A stretch of 64,000 nt of DNA from CAYUIG01 sp964444685 (GCA_964444685.1 CAYUIG010000005.1:1-64000), one strand, 5' to 3'. Counted from the stretch's first letter, positions 1 through 8,804 are shown. Program-made: numbers and translations. Notes: generated by a model from the sequence alone, not told the origin.

Positions 1-427
<427 letters not shown>

Positions 428-473
428 GGTTTCCTGTCTCTTCCTTGTCCTTGCCTGGCGAGCTTCGTGATTC

Positions 474-492
474 GTTCCGGCGCAGCCGGAAC
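474..492 (-). promoter_or_regulatory. Perfect stem-loop in the tuf leader
   Basis: The sequence GTTCCGGC-TGC-GCCGGAAC forms a perfect 8-bp stem with a 3-base loop, in the transcribed leader about 47 bases before the tuf start. No T-run follows, so it is not an obvious terminator. It could affect leader stability or translation. The rest of the 378-base stretch between tuf and the zinc-ribbon gene (428-805) shows the promoter listed separately and no gene. Confidence 0.4.
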
Positions 493-686
493 GTGCTGGT
501 ATGACCGGAGGGTTTCAGGCGGATCGGACGGCGACCGGCGCGCAAGCCGGCGCAGCCCGCTATACCCGGGTGCGCGGCGGATTGACATCGATCGGGCCCG
601 TGGTCCGTCGCATCGGCGCGGCAGCCGCCTGCTCCCACAGGTCGCGCCCCGTTGCGGCGTCGTAGGCCGGTCGGGGACAGACAAGT

Positions 687-716
687 ATGCTACGAGGACC
701 GGGCCCGGTCTGTCAA
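687..716 (-). promoter_or_regulatory. Sigma-70-like promoter for tuf
   Basis: On the minus strand TTGACA (716-711), an 18-bp spacer and TAGCAT (692-687) give a near-consensus vegetative promoter pointing at tuf. The predicted transcript start near 680 leaves about 250 bases of untranslated leader. Confidence 0.6.
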
Positions 717-805
717 GTGGACGCGGCGATGGCGATGATGGCTGGAAATGTCCCGGGCGACCCGGTCCGCCCGACCTCCGGGCGGACCTCTGCCCCGGGG
801 ACCCG

Positions 806-1027
806 TCAGGCCACGCCGTTCTTCCGGCGCGACCGCGGTTCGGGGACGATCAGGCCGTCGGGCCTCGCGGCCGGTGGCTCGGCGTGGAAGGTGAGGTAGT
901 GGCGCGTGCAGGCGCGGCAGTAACGCCAGCGCAGGGAGCGGAGGATGCGTGACAGAATGAAGACGTGTTCGGCTCGGCGGAACGGGGCCATCGAGTCGGC
1001 GGAGCCGCAGAAGTAGCACTTGCTCAA
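806..1027 (-). CDS. Small zinc-ribbon-like protein, 73 aa
   Basis: The protein has two CxxC pairs, CYFC near residues 4-7 and CRAC near 37-40. They are separated by a hydrophobic and basic segment, as in small bacterial zinc-ribbon proteins of unknown function. I chose the TTG at 1027 because GGGGAGGA lies 8 bases upstream. Longer in-frame extensions lack a ribosome site and are compositionally odd. The last 20 residues are basic and proline-rich. It lies upstream of the tuf promoter and would be transcribed toward it. Function unknown. Confidence 0.5.
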   Translation of the reverse strand: MSKCYFCGSADSMAPFRRAEHVFILSRILRSLRWRYCRACTRHYLTFHAEPPAARPDGLIVPEPRSRRKNGVA

Positions 1028-1256
1028 GGCCGTGTCCTCCCCACATCGGGCGGATCGCGGGAACGGGCGGGGTGTCGCCGGGGCGCTTCCGAAAGATAGG
1101 CGGCGAGGCTTCCGGACGCGAGGGTTGGCTCGGAAGCCCGGGACAAAACGCTTGCCTCGCACGGGTACGCGGGCCCACCCTTGTCGGGTCGTACCCGGCC
1201 GGTGGCGCGAGCCGCGGCTTCTCCCGAGGGAGAAAAATCGAGAGGGAGCCTCGACG

Positions 1257-3857
1257 ATGCGAGGAACCTGGACCATCCGGCGCGGGCTGCCTGGGTTGGC
1301 CGTACTCCTCCTGGCCGCGGTCGTAGCCACGCTCACGGCGGCGAGCTACCGGGAGGTACGCGAGCAGGCGCGCGCGGCCGCCGAGGCGCGTCTCGAGCGC
1401 CTGGCGGTGGAGCTGACGCGTCGCTCCGGGGGCGCGGAGTCCGTGGCCCGCCTGGCCGGCGCGGTCACGCCGGCGCTGCAGGCGCTGGTGAGCGGCGGGC
1501 CGGCCGACACGGCCGCCGCGCGCGCCGATCTGGTCCGCCTCGCCGCGGGCTCCGCGCAGAACTCGGCCGGCGTGTGGGACCGCGATGGTCGCCCGATCCT
1601 CGTCGTCGAAGGCGATTCCGCGCCCGCAGCATGGCACGACCTGCCACCCACCGCGACCGACACACCCGCCGTGAGTGCCATTCGTGCCGCGAACGACACG
1701 ACCGTGTTCGCGGATGTGATCGTCCCCCTCCAGGTCGATGGCCAGACCGCCGGCTACCTCGCCCAGCGGCGACGGGTGCGGGTGTCCGCCACGGAGGAGG
1801 CCCTCGAGGCAGTGATCGGCCCCGGCGGCGCGGTGCTCTTCGGGAACGTGGGCGGTGCCGGCACGTGGGTGGACGAGACGGGAGGCGTCGCCCATCTCAC
1901 GCAGCCGCCGGCCCGGCCCGGTGTGGGCACGTACGCGCTCGGCGACACGACCTACATAGGATTCGCGCAGCCCATCCCGGAGACCCCATGGCTGCTGCTC
2001 GTCGGGATGCGGGAGGCGCACGCACTCGCGCCGGCCAACGCGTACCTCGGCCGGATCGTCGTCGTGGCGGTCGCCCTGCTCCTGCTGGGCGCGTTCGTAG
2101 CCGCGATGCTGAGCCGCCGGCTCACGCGCCCCATGGCCGGAGTGGTGGAAGCTGCGTCCGGCATCGCCGCAGGCGACTACTCGCGCCGCGTGACCATGGC
2201 GGGACCGCAGGAGCTGAAGCAGCTCGCGTCCGCGTTCAACACCATGGGGAACCACGTCGAACGCCGGACGCGCGAGCTGGCGACGAGCGAGGCGCGCTTC
2301 CGGTCGCTCGTGACCGCGTCGTCGCAGGTGGTGTGGACCACCGACCCCGACGGCCGCGTGCGCGGCCCGATCCCGAGCTGGCAGGCATTCACCGGCCAGG
2401 AGGAGGATCAGGTGCGCGGGACCGGCTGGACACTGGCCGTCCATCCGGATGACGCCGCGCGCATGCTGCGCGCGTGGCGCAACGCGATCGAGGAAAGCAG
2501 CCCGTTCGAGACCGAGTGTCGCGTCCAGCGTCACGATGGCGCGTGGCGCATCATGGAGCTCCGCGCCGTTCCGGTAACGAACCCCGATGGTTCGACGCGC
2601 GAGTGGGTCGGTACGGGCACGGACGTCACCGAGAAGACGCAGGCGGAGCGCGCGCTGCGCGAAAAGGAAGACGAGTTGCGTCAGGCCCAGAAGATGGAGG
2701 CGGTCGGCCGCCTCGCCGGCGGCGTCGCGCACGACTTCAACAACCTGCTCACGGCCATCCTCGGTCCCGTCTCCATGGCGCAGGACCACTTGCCGAAGGA
2801 GCATCCCGCGCGCGCGGAACTCGATGACATCCGCACGGCCGCGCTGCGCGCCGCGGACCTCACGCGCCAGCTCCTCACGATGAGCCGGCAGAGCACCGTG
2901 AGCGAGACCGTGCTTGACCTGAGCGGCGTCGTCTCCGACACGGGACGCCTGCTGCAGCGCGTGATCGGCGAGCGGATCGAACTGAAGCTCTCGCCCGCGT
3001 CATCCGGGTGCATGGTGCGCGCCGACCGCGCGCACCTCGAGCAGGTGATCCTGAACCTCGCCGTCAATGCACGCGACGCGATGCCCGACGGGGGCCGCCT
3101 CACGATCGAAACGCGTGCTGTGGAACTCGATGAGGGCTACGCCGCGCAGCATCCGCACGTCGAGGCCGGCCCCTACGCTCTCCTCGCCATCACAGACACC
3201 GGCTCGGGCATCGATCCGGCCGTGCTGCCACACATCTTCGAGCCGTTCTACACGACGAAGGAAGCCGGCAAGGGAACCGGTCTCGGCCTCGCGACCGTGC
3301 ACGGCATCGTGCGCCAGGCCGGCGGCCACGTGCGCGTGTTCAGTCAGGCCGGACGCGGCACCACCTTCCATATCTACCTGCCGCTCGTGGAAGCCGATGC
3401 GATCGTCACCGGCGCTGCGTCGGATCGTGCACCCGCCCGCGGCGGCCGTGAGACGATCCTGCTCGTCGAGGACGACGACGCGGTGCGCGGCGTCGCGGTG
3501 CGCAGTCTCGCACGCCTCGGCTACGAGGTGATCGAGGCGGCGGACGGCCACGAGGCGCTCGAGCGCTTCGCGCAGATCCGCGATCGCGTACGCCTCGTCG
3601 TCACCGATGTCGTGATGCCCGGCATGTCGGGCGGCGAGCTGGCCGAGCGCATCGCTGCCGAACGGCCCGGACTCCCCGTGCTCTTCCTCTCCGGTTATGC
3701 CGACGAAGCCGTGTCACGCGGCGTCATCCGCGAAGGTGCACGTTTCCTGCGGAAGCCGTTCACGCCCGACATGCTGGGCGACCGCGTGCGCGCGCTCCTC
3801 GACGGCGCTACGGCAACCACGCCGGGACTCCACGTTCCCGTTTCGGGAGAGTCCTGA
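1257..3857 (+). CDS. Membrane hybrid sensor histidine kinase (HAMP-PAS-HisKA-HATPase-REC)
   Basis: A two-component sensor of 866 residues. Residues 9-30 form the first membrane helix, followed by an extracytoplasmic sensor region to about 260. A second helix (IVVVAVALLLLGAFVAAML) leads into a HAMP linker and a PAS domain (about 345-460). The HisKA phosphoacceptor is His492 in VAHDFNNLL. The HATPase carries the N box NLAVNARDAM and the glycine boxes DTGSGI and GKGTGLGLA. The C-terminal receiver has acceptor Asp784 (VTDVVMPGM), so phosphate can pass internally before leaving to a phosphotransfer partner. The ATG at 1257 follows GAGGGAG; the open frame begins earlier, but that extension looks non-coding. 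No cognate regulator is adjacent. Signal unknown. Confidence 0.93.
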   Translation: MRGTWTIRRGLPGLAVLLLAAVVATLTAASYREVREQARAAAEARLERLAVELTRRSGGAESVARLAGAVTPALQALVSGGPADTAAARADLVRLAAGSAQNSAGVWDRDGRPILVVEGDSAPAAWHDLPPTATDTPAVSAIRAANDTTVFADVIVPLQVDGQTAGYLAQRRRVRVSATEEALEAVIGPGGAVLFGNVGGAGTWVDETGGVAHLTQPPARPGVGTYALGDTTYIGFAQPIPETPWLLLVGMREAHALAPANAYLGRIVVVAVALLLLGAFVAAMLSRRLTRPMAGVVEAASGIAAGDYSRRVTMAGPQELKQLASAFNTMGNHVERRTRELATSEARFRSLVTASSQVVWTTDPDGRVRGPIPSWQAFTGQEEDQVRGTGWTLAVHPDDAARMLRAWRNAIEESSPFETECRVQRHDGAWRIMELRAVPVTNPDGSTREWVGTGTDVTEKTQAERALREKEDELRQAQKMEAVGRLAGGVAHDFNNLLTAILGPVSMAQDHLPKEHPARAELDDIRTAALRAADLTRQLLTMSRQSTVSETVLDLSGVVSDTGRLLQRVIGERIELKLSPASSGCMVRADRAHLEQVILNLAVNARDAMPDGGRLTIETRAVELDEGYAAQHPHVEAGPYALLAITDTGSGIDPAVLPHIFEPFYTTKEAGKGTGLGLATVHGIVRQAGGHVRVFSQAGRGTTFHIYLPLVEADAIVTGAASDRAPARGGRETILLVEDDDAVRGVAVRSLARLGYEVIEAADGHEALERFAQIRDRVRLVVTDVVMPGMSGGELAERIAAERPGLPVLFLSGYADEAVSRGVIREGARFLRKPFTPDMLGDRVRALLDGATATTPGLHVPVSGES

Positions 3858-3881
3858 CGGATCCAACAACTCGGAGGCACC

Positions 3882-4301
3882 ATGCGCAGGTCCACTCTCG
3901 CGGGCATGTTGCTCACCTCACTGGTCGTTGTCGCGTGCGGCGACGACGACTCGTCCGGTCCCGATGGCGGCGGTCCCGCCGATGACCTGATCGGTACCTG
4001 GGAGGCCACCAGCATTCAGACCCCCGTCAGCGACCTCATCGCTCTCGGGCTCACCTTCGAGGTCACGCTCAGCGACGACAGCTATACCTACGTCGTCACC
4101 GGCGACGGGCTCGGCGCCTTCTGCGAGGAGGAGCTGTCGTGCACGGTGACGGGCGACTACACGGCGACGGCGACGACGGTAACGCTGGACCCCGGAACCG
4201 TGGACGCACTCACACTGAACTGGACGCTCTCCGGTTCTACGCTCACCCTGACGGGCACCATCGACGAGACGCCAGTGACGTTCGTGTTCCAGAAGCAATA
4301 G
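3882..4301 (+). CDS. Small lipoprotein, lipocalin-like size
   Basis: A 139-residue secreted protein. The signal peptide ends in the lipobox VVAC, followed by a Gly/Asp/Ser-rich linker. The mature part begins with LIGTWEATS and alternates short strands ending VTFVFQKQ. This resembles the lipocalin-like small lipoproteins common in this kind of genome, though family membership is inferred from pattern only. It starts 24 bases after the hybrid kinase and may share its transcript. A strong hairpin terminates it. Confidence 0.75.
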   Translation: MRRSTLAGMLLTSLVVVACGDDDSSGPDGGGPADDLIGTWEATSIQTPVSDLIALGLTFEVTLSDDSYTYVVTGDGLGAFCEEELSCTVTGDYTATATTVTLDPGTVDALTLNWTLSGSTLTLTGTIDETPVTFVFQKQ

Positions 4302-4307
4302 GATGGG

Positions 4308-4338
4308 AAAACGGCCGCCGGAGCGTTCCGGCGGCCGT
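4308..4338. terminator. Bidirectional intrinsic terminator
   Basis: A 12-bp perfect stem (4311-4322 with 4327-4338) closes a GCGT loop. On the minus strand it is followed by TTTTCCC, so it can terminate the tRNA-Gly transcript. On the plus strand it ends the lipoprotein transcript, though with a poor T-run. Confidence 0.8.
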
Positions 4339-4345
4339 TCGTAAG

Positions 4346-4419
4346 AGCGGGCGATGGGATTCGAACCCACGACCCTCAGCTTGGAAGGCTGATGCTCTAG
4401 CCAACTGAGCTACGCCCGC
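4346..4419 (-). tRNA. tRNA-Gly (TCC)
   Basis: The 74-base cloverleaf has acceptor arms GCGGGCG and CGCCCGC and the D-arm consensus TAGCTCAGTTGG. The anticodon loop CTTCCAA gives TCC, and the T-loop reads GGTTCGAATCC. CCA is not encoded. The intact gene is followed by the terminator at 4308-4338. Confidence 0.97.
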
Positions 4420-4653
4420 AAGGCGAACGATCTCGTCACGCCGGCACGACTCGGGATCCCTGGCTCGCCAGACGCCCTGTCACGGCTGGACGCCACACGT
4501 CGATCACGGCCCCACGAATCCTGATCCGTCGCACCCGCGTAACATGTCAAACTCACGGCGCCGAGGCGACAGGTCAAGATCGGAGACCCGCCCGGCCCTG
4601 CGCGCTCGAGCGGGCCGCACCACGATCCAATCCCGGCAGCGGGTTTCATTCGA

Positions 4654-7371
4654 TCATGCGGCGACTGTTGATCGGCGAGCGGCCCGCAGCCGAACGACCT
4701 GCCCGAACAGGGCCGGAGCCGCGGCGAGGAGGGCAATCGGTATCCAGTCGGCCAGCGTGAGAGGGGTCACGTCCAGAAGTCTCGCAAGCGGCGTCAGATA
4801 GACCGCGAGCAGCTGGAACGCAAGAACGATCGCCACGGCTCCCAGCGACCAGTGATTCGCGAGGGCGCGTCGCGCGCCCAGAACCGGCCGGTTGCTGCGT
4901 GCATTGCCCAGGTGGAAGAGCTGCGCCAGAGCGAGCGTCATGAAGGCGAACGTGACCGCGCGTTCGACGCCGCCCGTCCCGAGGGCGTACACGAATGCCG
5001 CGAGCGTCGCCGCAGTGATCACGACCGCGTACATCGCGACCGATCGGAAGAACCGGCGCGACAGGATCGCCGCGTGCGGATCGCGCGGCGGCCGGCGCAT
5101 GACGTCCGGCTCAGCCGGCTCCAGCGCGAGCGAGAGCGCCGGGAACGTATCCGTCAGGATGTTCAGCCAGAGTAGCTGCAACGGTGTCAGAGGGACGGGC
5201 AACCCGACGACCGCCGCCCCGAGCAGGGTGAGCACCTCGGCCAGGTTGCAGCTGAACAGATAGTAGGCGAACTTGCGGATGTTGTCGTAGATGACGCGCC
5301 CTTCCTCGATGGCCGCGCCGATCGTCTGGAATCGATCATCCGACAGGACCACGTCCGCCGCTTCCTTGGCGACGTCGGTTCCACGACGGCCCATGGCGAC
5401 CCCGACGTCCGCCTTCCTCAGGGCGGGGGCGTCGTTCACACCGTCGCCGAGCATCGCGACGACATCCCCGCGCGACTGGTACGCGTCCACCAGCCGGAGC
5501 TTGGCCTCCGGGCTCACGCGACTGAACGCGCCGACGTCGCGGATCAGGGCGGGCAGCTCGGCCGCGGCGGCCGACTCGAGCTCACGACCTTCCACGACCC
5601 GGTCGTCGGACGCCATCACGCCGAGCTCGCGCGCAACGGCCTCCGCCGTCAGCCGCTGGTCGCCCGTCAGCATCACCGTCCGGATGCCGGCCGCGCGGAA
5701 GTCGGCGACCGCTTCCTTCACGCCCGGCGATGGCGGGTCGATCATGCCCGCGAAGCCGACGAACGAGAGGTTGGTGAGCGCCGCCTCGCCGGCGCGGTCG
5801 ACGGTGCCGCTGGCGAGAGCGAGCACGCGCAAACCGCGGCGGGCGAGCGCTGCGTTCACCGCCTGCAGCGCGGCGCGCCCCGCCTCATCCAGCGCCCGAT
5901 CGCCGTCTGAATCGAGCGTGCGTGTGCAGAGCGACAGCACCCGGCCGGGAGCGCCCTTGACGAACGCGGTCAGCAGGCCGTCGTGGCGATGGAACGTCGC
6001 CATGAGCTGACGTTCGCTCGAGAACGGCACCTCTCCTTCGAGCGGCCACTCGCCGAGGAGCGCGGCGCGCTCGAGACCCGCCTTGCGGGCAGCCACGAGC
6101 AGGGCCGCGTCGGTCGGATCGCCGATCGCACTCCACACCCCGGCGTCCTCCTGCAGGTTGGCGTCGTTCGCGAGCGCCCCGATGCGCAGCGCGTGCGCCA
6201 CGACACGGTGCGCGCCAGCATCGAACGGCTGCCCATCCACGATCACCGTCCCGACCGGAGCGTAGCCCGTGCCGGTGAAACGCACGTCGTGTCCGGCCAC
6301 GTGCAGTTCCGTCACCGTCTGCTCGCCCGCGGTGAGGGTGCCCGTCTTGTCCGTACAGATCACCGTGGCGGATCCGAGCGCCTCGACGGCAGGCAGCCGG
6401 CGCACGAGCACGCGCTGGCGGGCCATGCGGTGGATGCCGACGGCAAGGGCGATCGTGATCACCGCGGGCAGACCCTCCGGGACGGCCGCAATGGCCAGCG
6501 CGATGCCCGTCTCCAGCATGGTCGGCCAGGCCAGTCCACGCAGCACGCCCGCGACGACCACGGCGCCGGCCGCAGCGAGCGCGACCCAGACGAGCCGGCG
6601 ACCCAGCGCATCGAGACGTCGCTCGAGAGGCGTGCGCTCATCGCGGACGCCGCCGACCAGGAGGCCGATGCGGCCCACCTCCGTGCGCATCCCGGTCGCT
6701 GTCACGACGCCGCGGCCAGCTCCCGCTGCCGCCGTCGTCGCCTTGTAGACCATGTTCTGGCGGTCTGCGAGCGGGGTGTCGGCGTCGAGGATGACGTCGA
6801 CCCTCTTGCCGACCGGCAGCGATTCCCCCGTCAGCGCCGCCTCGTTCATCCGCAGTTCGGTCGCGGCGATGAGCCGCGCATCGGCAGGCACGCTGCTGCC
6901 GGCTTCCAGCAGGATGACGTCGCCCGGAACGAGATTCCGCGCGTCGATCTCGGCAACCGAGCCAGCGCGGACGACCTGCGCCGTCGGGACGTCCAGGCGC
7001 AGCAGCGCAACCATGGCGCGTCGCGCGCGCAGCTCGGTCGCGGCCCCGAGCCCGATGTTGATGGCCAGCACGACGAGGATCGCTGCGGCATCGAGCGGGT
7101 CACCGGCGAGGTAGGCGATCACCGAGGCCACGAACAGCAGCCCGACGACGATGCTCGCCGCCTGGTCGACGATGATGCGGAGAGTGGAGCGCGTCCGCGG
7201 CGGCCGCAGCACATTCGGGCCCACCGCGGCCAGGCGGCGGGCGGCCTCGTGCTGTGACAGGCCGGCGTCCGACGACTCGAGGTGCGCGAGCGCGTCGCGG
7301 ACGGAGAACGAGTGCGGCGCCACCGCGTCCTTTGCGGCGAAACGCGAATCAACCCTCGTTTTGACACTCAC
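4654..7371 (-). CDS. P2-type cation-transporting P-type ATPase
   Basis: A 905-residue ion pump. Order: cation ATPase N-terminal domain (about 18-85), paired membrane helices, actuator domain with the TGES motif (EAALTGESLPV), and the PEGLP motif in helix M4 typical of P2A/Ca2+-like pumps. The phosphorylated Asp341 lies in CTDKTGTLT. The hinge reads MLGDGVNDAPAL, and a C-terminal helical block carries the PLQLLWLNILTD segment. Ca2+ or Mn2+ is likely, but the substrate cannot be fixed from sequence. The start is a GTG at 7371 with no clear ribosome site; a GTG 16 codons further in is an alternative. It stands alone between two tRNA genes. Confidence 0.93.
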   Translation of the reverse strand: MSVKTRVDSRFAAKDAVAPHSFSVRDALAHLESSDAGLSQHEAARRLAAVGPNVLRPPRTRSTLRIIVDQAASIVVGLLFVASVIAYLAGDPLDAAAILVVLAINIGLGAATELRARRAMVALLRLDVPTAQVVRAGSVAEIDARNLVPGDVILLEAGSSVPADARLIAATELRMNEAALTGESLPVGKRVDVILDADTPLADRQNMVYKATTAAAGAGRGVVTATGMRTEVGRIGLLVGGVRDERTPLERRLDALGRRLVWVALAAAGAVVVAGVLRGLAWPTMLETGIALAIAAVPEGLPAVITIALAVGIHRMARQRVLVRRLPAVEALGSATVICTDKTGTLTAGEQTVTELHVAGHDVRFTGTGYAPVGTVIVDGQPFDAGAHRVVAHALRIGALANDANLQEDAGVWSAIGDPTDAALLVAARKAGLERAALLGEWPLEGEVPFSSERQLMATFHRHDGLLTAFVKGAPGRVLSLCTRTLDSDGDRALDEAGRAALQAVNAALARRGLRVLALASGTVDRAGEAALTNLSFVGFAGMIDPPSPGVKEAVADFRAAGIRTVMLTGDQRLTAEAVARELGVMASDDRVVEGRELESAAAAELPALIRDVGAFSRVSPEAKLRLVDAYQSRGDVVAMLGDGVNDAPALRKADVGVAMGRRGTDVAKEAADVVLSDDRFQTIGAAIEEGRVIYDNIRKFAYYLFSCNLAEVLTLLGAAVVGLPVPLTPLQLLWLNILTDTFPALSLALEPAEPDVMRRPPRDPHAAILSRRFFRSVAMYAVVITAATLAAFVYALGTGGVERAVTFAFMTLALAQLFHLGNARSNRPVLGARRALANHWSLGAVAIVLAFQLLAVYLTPLARLLDVTPLTLADWIPIALLAAAPALFGQVVRLRAARRSTVAA

Positions 7372-7474
7372 CTCGGGATCTCCCTGCCCTCGGTCGTTGC
7401 CTAACGCGTTCGTTCACGACATCGGCTCCGCGCCTCACCAGGAGCGGCGAGTGGACGACCGGCGCGTCGCAACG

Positions 7475-7690
7475 ATGAGTGGCCGCGGGGGAAGCCGCTG
7501 CCTGCCGACCTATTACATCGACGGAATCATGATCGAACGGGTGGCCGAGATCGACGAGTTGGTCCCGGCCGGCACGGCGCGCGCGGTGGAAATCCATCGC
7601 CGCGCGTCCACGGTGCCGCCCAGTTCCATTCGCCCCTTCAACAACGACTGCGGAGCGATCGTGTTCTGGACGTCGATGTCCTTCGGAGGT
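7475..7690 (+). pseudogene. C-terminal remnant of a TonB-plug/carboxypeptidase-like surface protein
   Basis: The plus-strand frame starting near the ATG at 7475 reads CLPTYYIDGIMIERVAEID, then an EIHRRAST segment and CGAIVFWTS. That pattern (a 'YxDG' strand, an acidic helix, 'xxEIYRxxSxxP', then 'CGxIxxWT') is the typical end of plug-domain surface proteins common in Gemmatimonadota. The upstream two thirds are missing, and there is no stop before the frame runs antisense through tRNA-Thr. I read it as a decayed fragment left at the tRNA locus. The rest of the 320-base gap (7372-7474) shows nothing recognisable. Confidence 0.5.
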
Positions 7691-7693
7691 GAG

Positions 7694-7766
7694 AGCTGGC
7701 GGTCGGATTCGAACCGACGACCTGCTGATTACAAATCAGCTGCTCTGCCAACTGAGCTACGCCAGC
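7694..7766 (-). tRNA. tRNA-Thr (TGT), integration target
   Basis: The 73-base cloverleaf has acceptor GCTGGCG/CGCCAGC, anticodon loop TTTGTAA (anticodon TGT) and T-loop GGTTCGAATCC. The gene is intact, but its 5' half (7729-7766) is one copy of the 38-bp repeat that bounds the integrated element. The DNA immediately 5' of the tRNA is therefore element DNA, and its present promoter must come from the element. No clear promoter is visible there. Confidence 0.97.
7729..7766. repeat. Left attachment core (38 bp)
   Basis: Identical over 38 bases to 17647-17684. It covers the tRNA-Thr 5' half from the acceptor strand to the anticodon loop. The match stops at 7728/17646 and 7767/17685. Confidence 0.92.
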
Positions 7767-7820
7767 AACGTATTTCCTACCTTCGACTTACAGCTTTCGC
7801 GACACCTCCGAGATTCCGTG

Positions 7821-7840
7821 TTGGGGCACGCATGGGGCAC
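7821..7840. repeat. Candidate integrase arm sites, left end
   Basis: Two copies of TGGGGCAC (7822-7829 and 7833-7840) lie 11 bp apart, one helical turn. The 20-base block matches 17493-17512 at the other end with a single difference. Position near both element ends suggests arm-type sites for the DUF4102-bearing integrase. Confidence 0.6.
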
Positions 7841-7950
7841 ACACCCGAACGGGTCAGGTCGGGGGCGCTTCGTGGGAAATCGCCATCAGGATGCACAGCA
7901 TCATCAGGATCCCCGTCACTAGACCCACTAGGAACGCAGAGCATCCATTT

Positions 7951-8181
7951 CTACCCTTCCCGCTCGAGCCGTTCCGCCAGCTTCAGCAGCTCGCCGCCCC
8001 GCTTCCGTGCGAGGGCGGCCAGCACGGGCTCCCAGCCCTCGGGGGGCTTCCGGTACGATGGGGAGCTGGCGTCGAGCCGCGCCTGTTTCACGGTCGCGTA
8101 GGACACGCCGAGCGCGTCGGCCACGGCCGCGAGCCCGACGCCCCGCTCGGCGAGCCGGTCAGTAGCTTCCCTGAAAGTCAC
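7951..8181 (-). CDS. Small helix-turn-helix DNA-binding protein
   Basis: A 76-residue protein with an N-terminal helix-turn-helix around residues 15-37 (VADALGVSYATVKQARLD). The C-terminal helical tail contains LARKRGGELLKLAERL. It probably represses an element promoter. The GTG start at 8181 lies 95 bases from the divergent gene at 8276, and the shared region holds a good promoter and repeated GTCACCC motifs. Phage-type regulator inferred from fold and position. Confidence 0.72.
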   Translation of the reverse strand: MTFREATDRLAERGVGLAAVADALGVSYATVKQARLDASSPSYRKPPEGWEPVLAALARKRGGELLKLAERLEREG

Positions 8182-8224
8182 GTCACCCGGATAGTTGACA
8201 GAGGGTCAGAGTGTCACCCATAAT
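8182..8224 (+). promoter_or_regulatory. Promoter and possible operators for the 155-aa gene
   Basis: TTGACA (8195-8200), an 18-bp spacer and CATAAT (8219-8224) form a strong sigma-70-like promoter. GTCACCC occurs at 8182-8188 and 8213-8219, 31 bp or three helical turns apart. The copies flank the -35 and touch the -10, as expected for operators of the neighbouring HTH protein. Confidence 0.55.
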
Positions 8225-8275
8225 GGAGACACACCCGGCCGGTTCGCAACCGTCACTTCAACACGGAGGCACGAC

Positions 8276-8743
8276 ATGCCCGAAACAGTCGCCCGCACCG
8301 ACGCATCCGACCCGCCGAGGGTAGGGGGCGGGCACATCTTTTTCGAGGTCGCACAGGCAATCCGCCCGATCTACGCCGTTGTGATGGCCGGCGAAGAAAT
8401 CCACGAGCTGCACCTGAGCGATCGCGACGATCTCCGTTGCGACCGTGAGGATTGGGCGGGCGACGTGGCTCGTATCGCCGGCCAGTCGTTCGCAGACCTG
8501 CGCAAAGAGTACGAAGGTCGCCGGTTCGCCGAAGGTGCGGAAACGCTGCTCACCGAGGCCGAATGCCGCATCCTGGCGATCCAGGGGCTGGCCGTAGCGG
8601 CGAAAATGGCCGCCTCGTACGGTCCCACGCCCGACGCGAGCGCGCCGTTCCCGGAGTACGTCGCCGCGTTGTCTATCCACGCGACGGAGACATGGGAATG
8701 GCTCGGCAACCGCGAGGTGTGGGGCGACGTTTACGACTACTAA
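8276..8743 (+). CDS. Unknown 155-aa element protein (possible cargo)
   Basis: A soluble acidic protein with no signal peptide, membrane helix or recognised motif. Its middle is helical (GQSFADLRKEYEGRRFAEGA), and the C-terminus is rich in Trp and Tyr. The ATG at 8276 has GGAGG 6 bases upstream and follows a strong promoter. It is the only clear plus-strand gene in the element. Its isolated, separately promoted position opposite the morphogenesis-like block is typical of accessory or immunity cargo, but its function is unknown. Confidence 0.72.
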   Translation: MPETVARTDASDPPRVGGGHIFFEVAQAIRPIYAVVMAGEEIHELHLSDRDDLRCDREDWAGDVARIAGQSFADLRKEYEGRRFAEGAETLLTEAECRILAIQGLAVAAKMAASYGPTPDASAPFPEYVAALSIHATETWEWLGNREVWGDVYDY

Positions 8744-8772
8744 GCCCCCCTCGAAGCATTCCGCACGAAATG

Positions 8773-8801
8773 GGGGCGGCCCGCATCGTCGGCGCCGCCC
8801 C
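8773..8801. terminator. Bidirectional terminator between convergent genes
   Basis: An 8-bp GC stem (GGGGCGGC/GCCGCCCC), with an extra CCG/CGG pairing inside the loop, sits between the convergent ends at 8743 and 8805. Short T-runs follow on both strands. Confidence 0.6.
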
Positions 8802-8804
8802 GTT

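Noticed and set aside
690..2804. A 704-codon minus-strand frame opposite the hybrid histidine kinase
   Set aside because: It is Arg/His/Gly-rich shadow of a clear kinase; only its first stretch near 806-1027 overlaps a plausible small gene, in a different frame.
4420..4653. Small gene in the gap between tRNA-Gly and the P-type ATPase
   Set aside because: Only Arg-rich antisense-type frames without ribosome sites; nothing supported.
7689..7922. Short plus frame beginning MRAGGRIRTDDLLITNQLL
   Set aside because: This is the familiar antisense reading of a tRNA gene; tRNA-Thr lies on the minus strand here.
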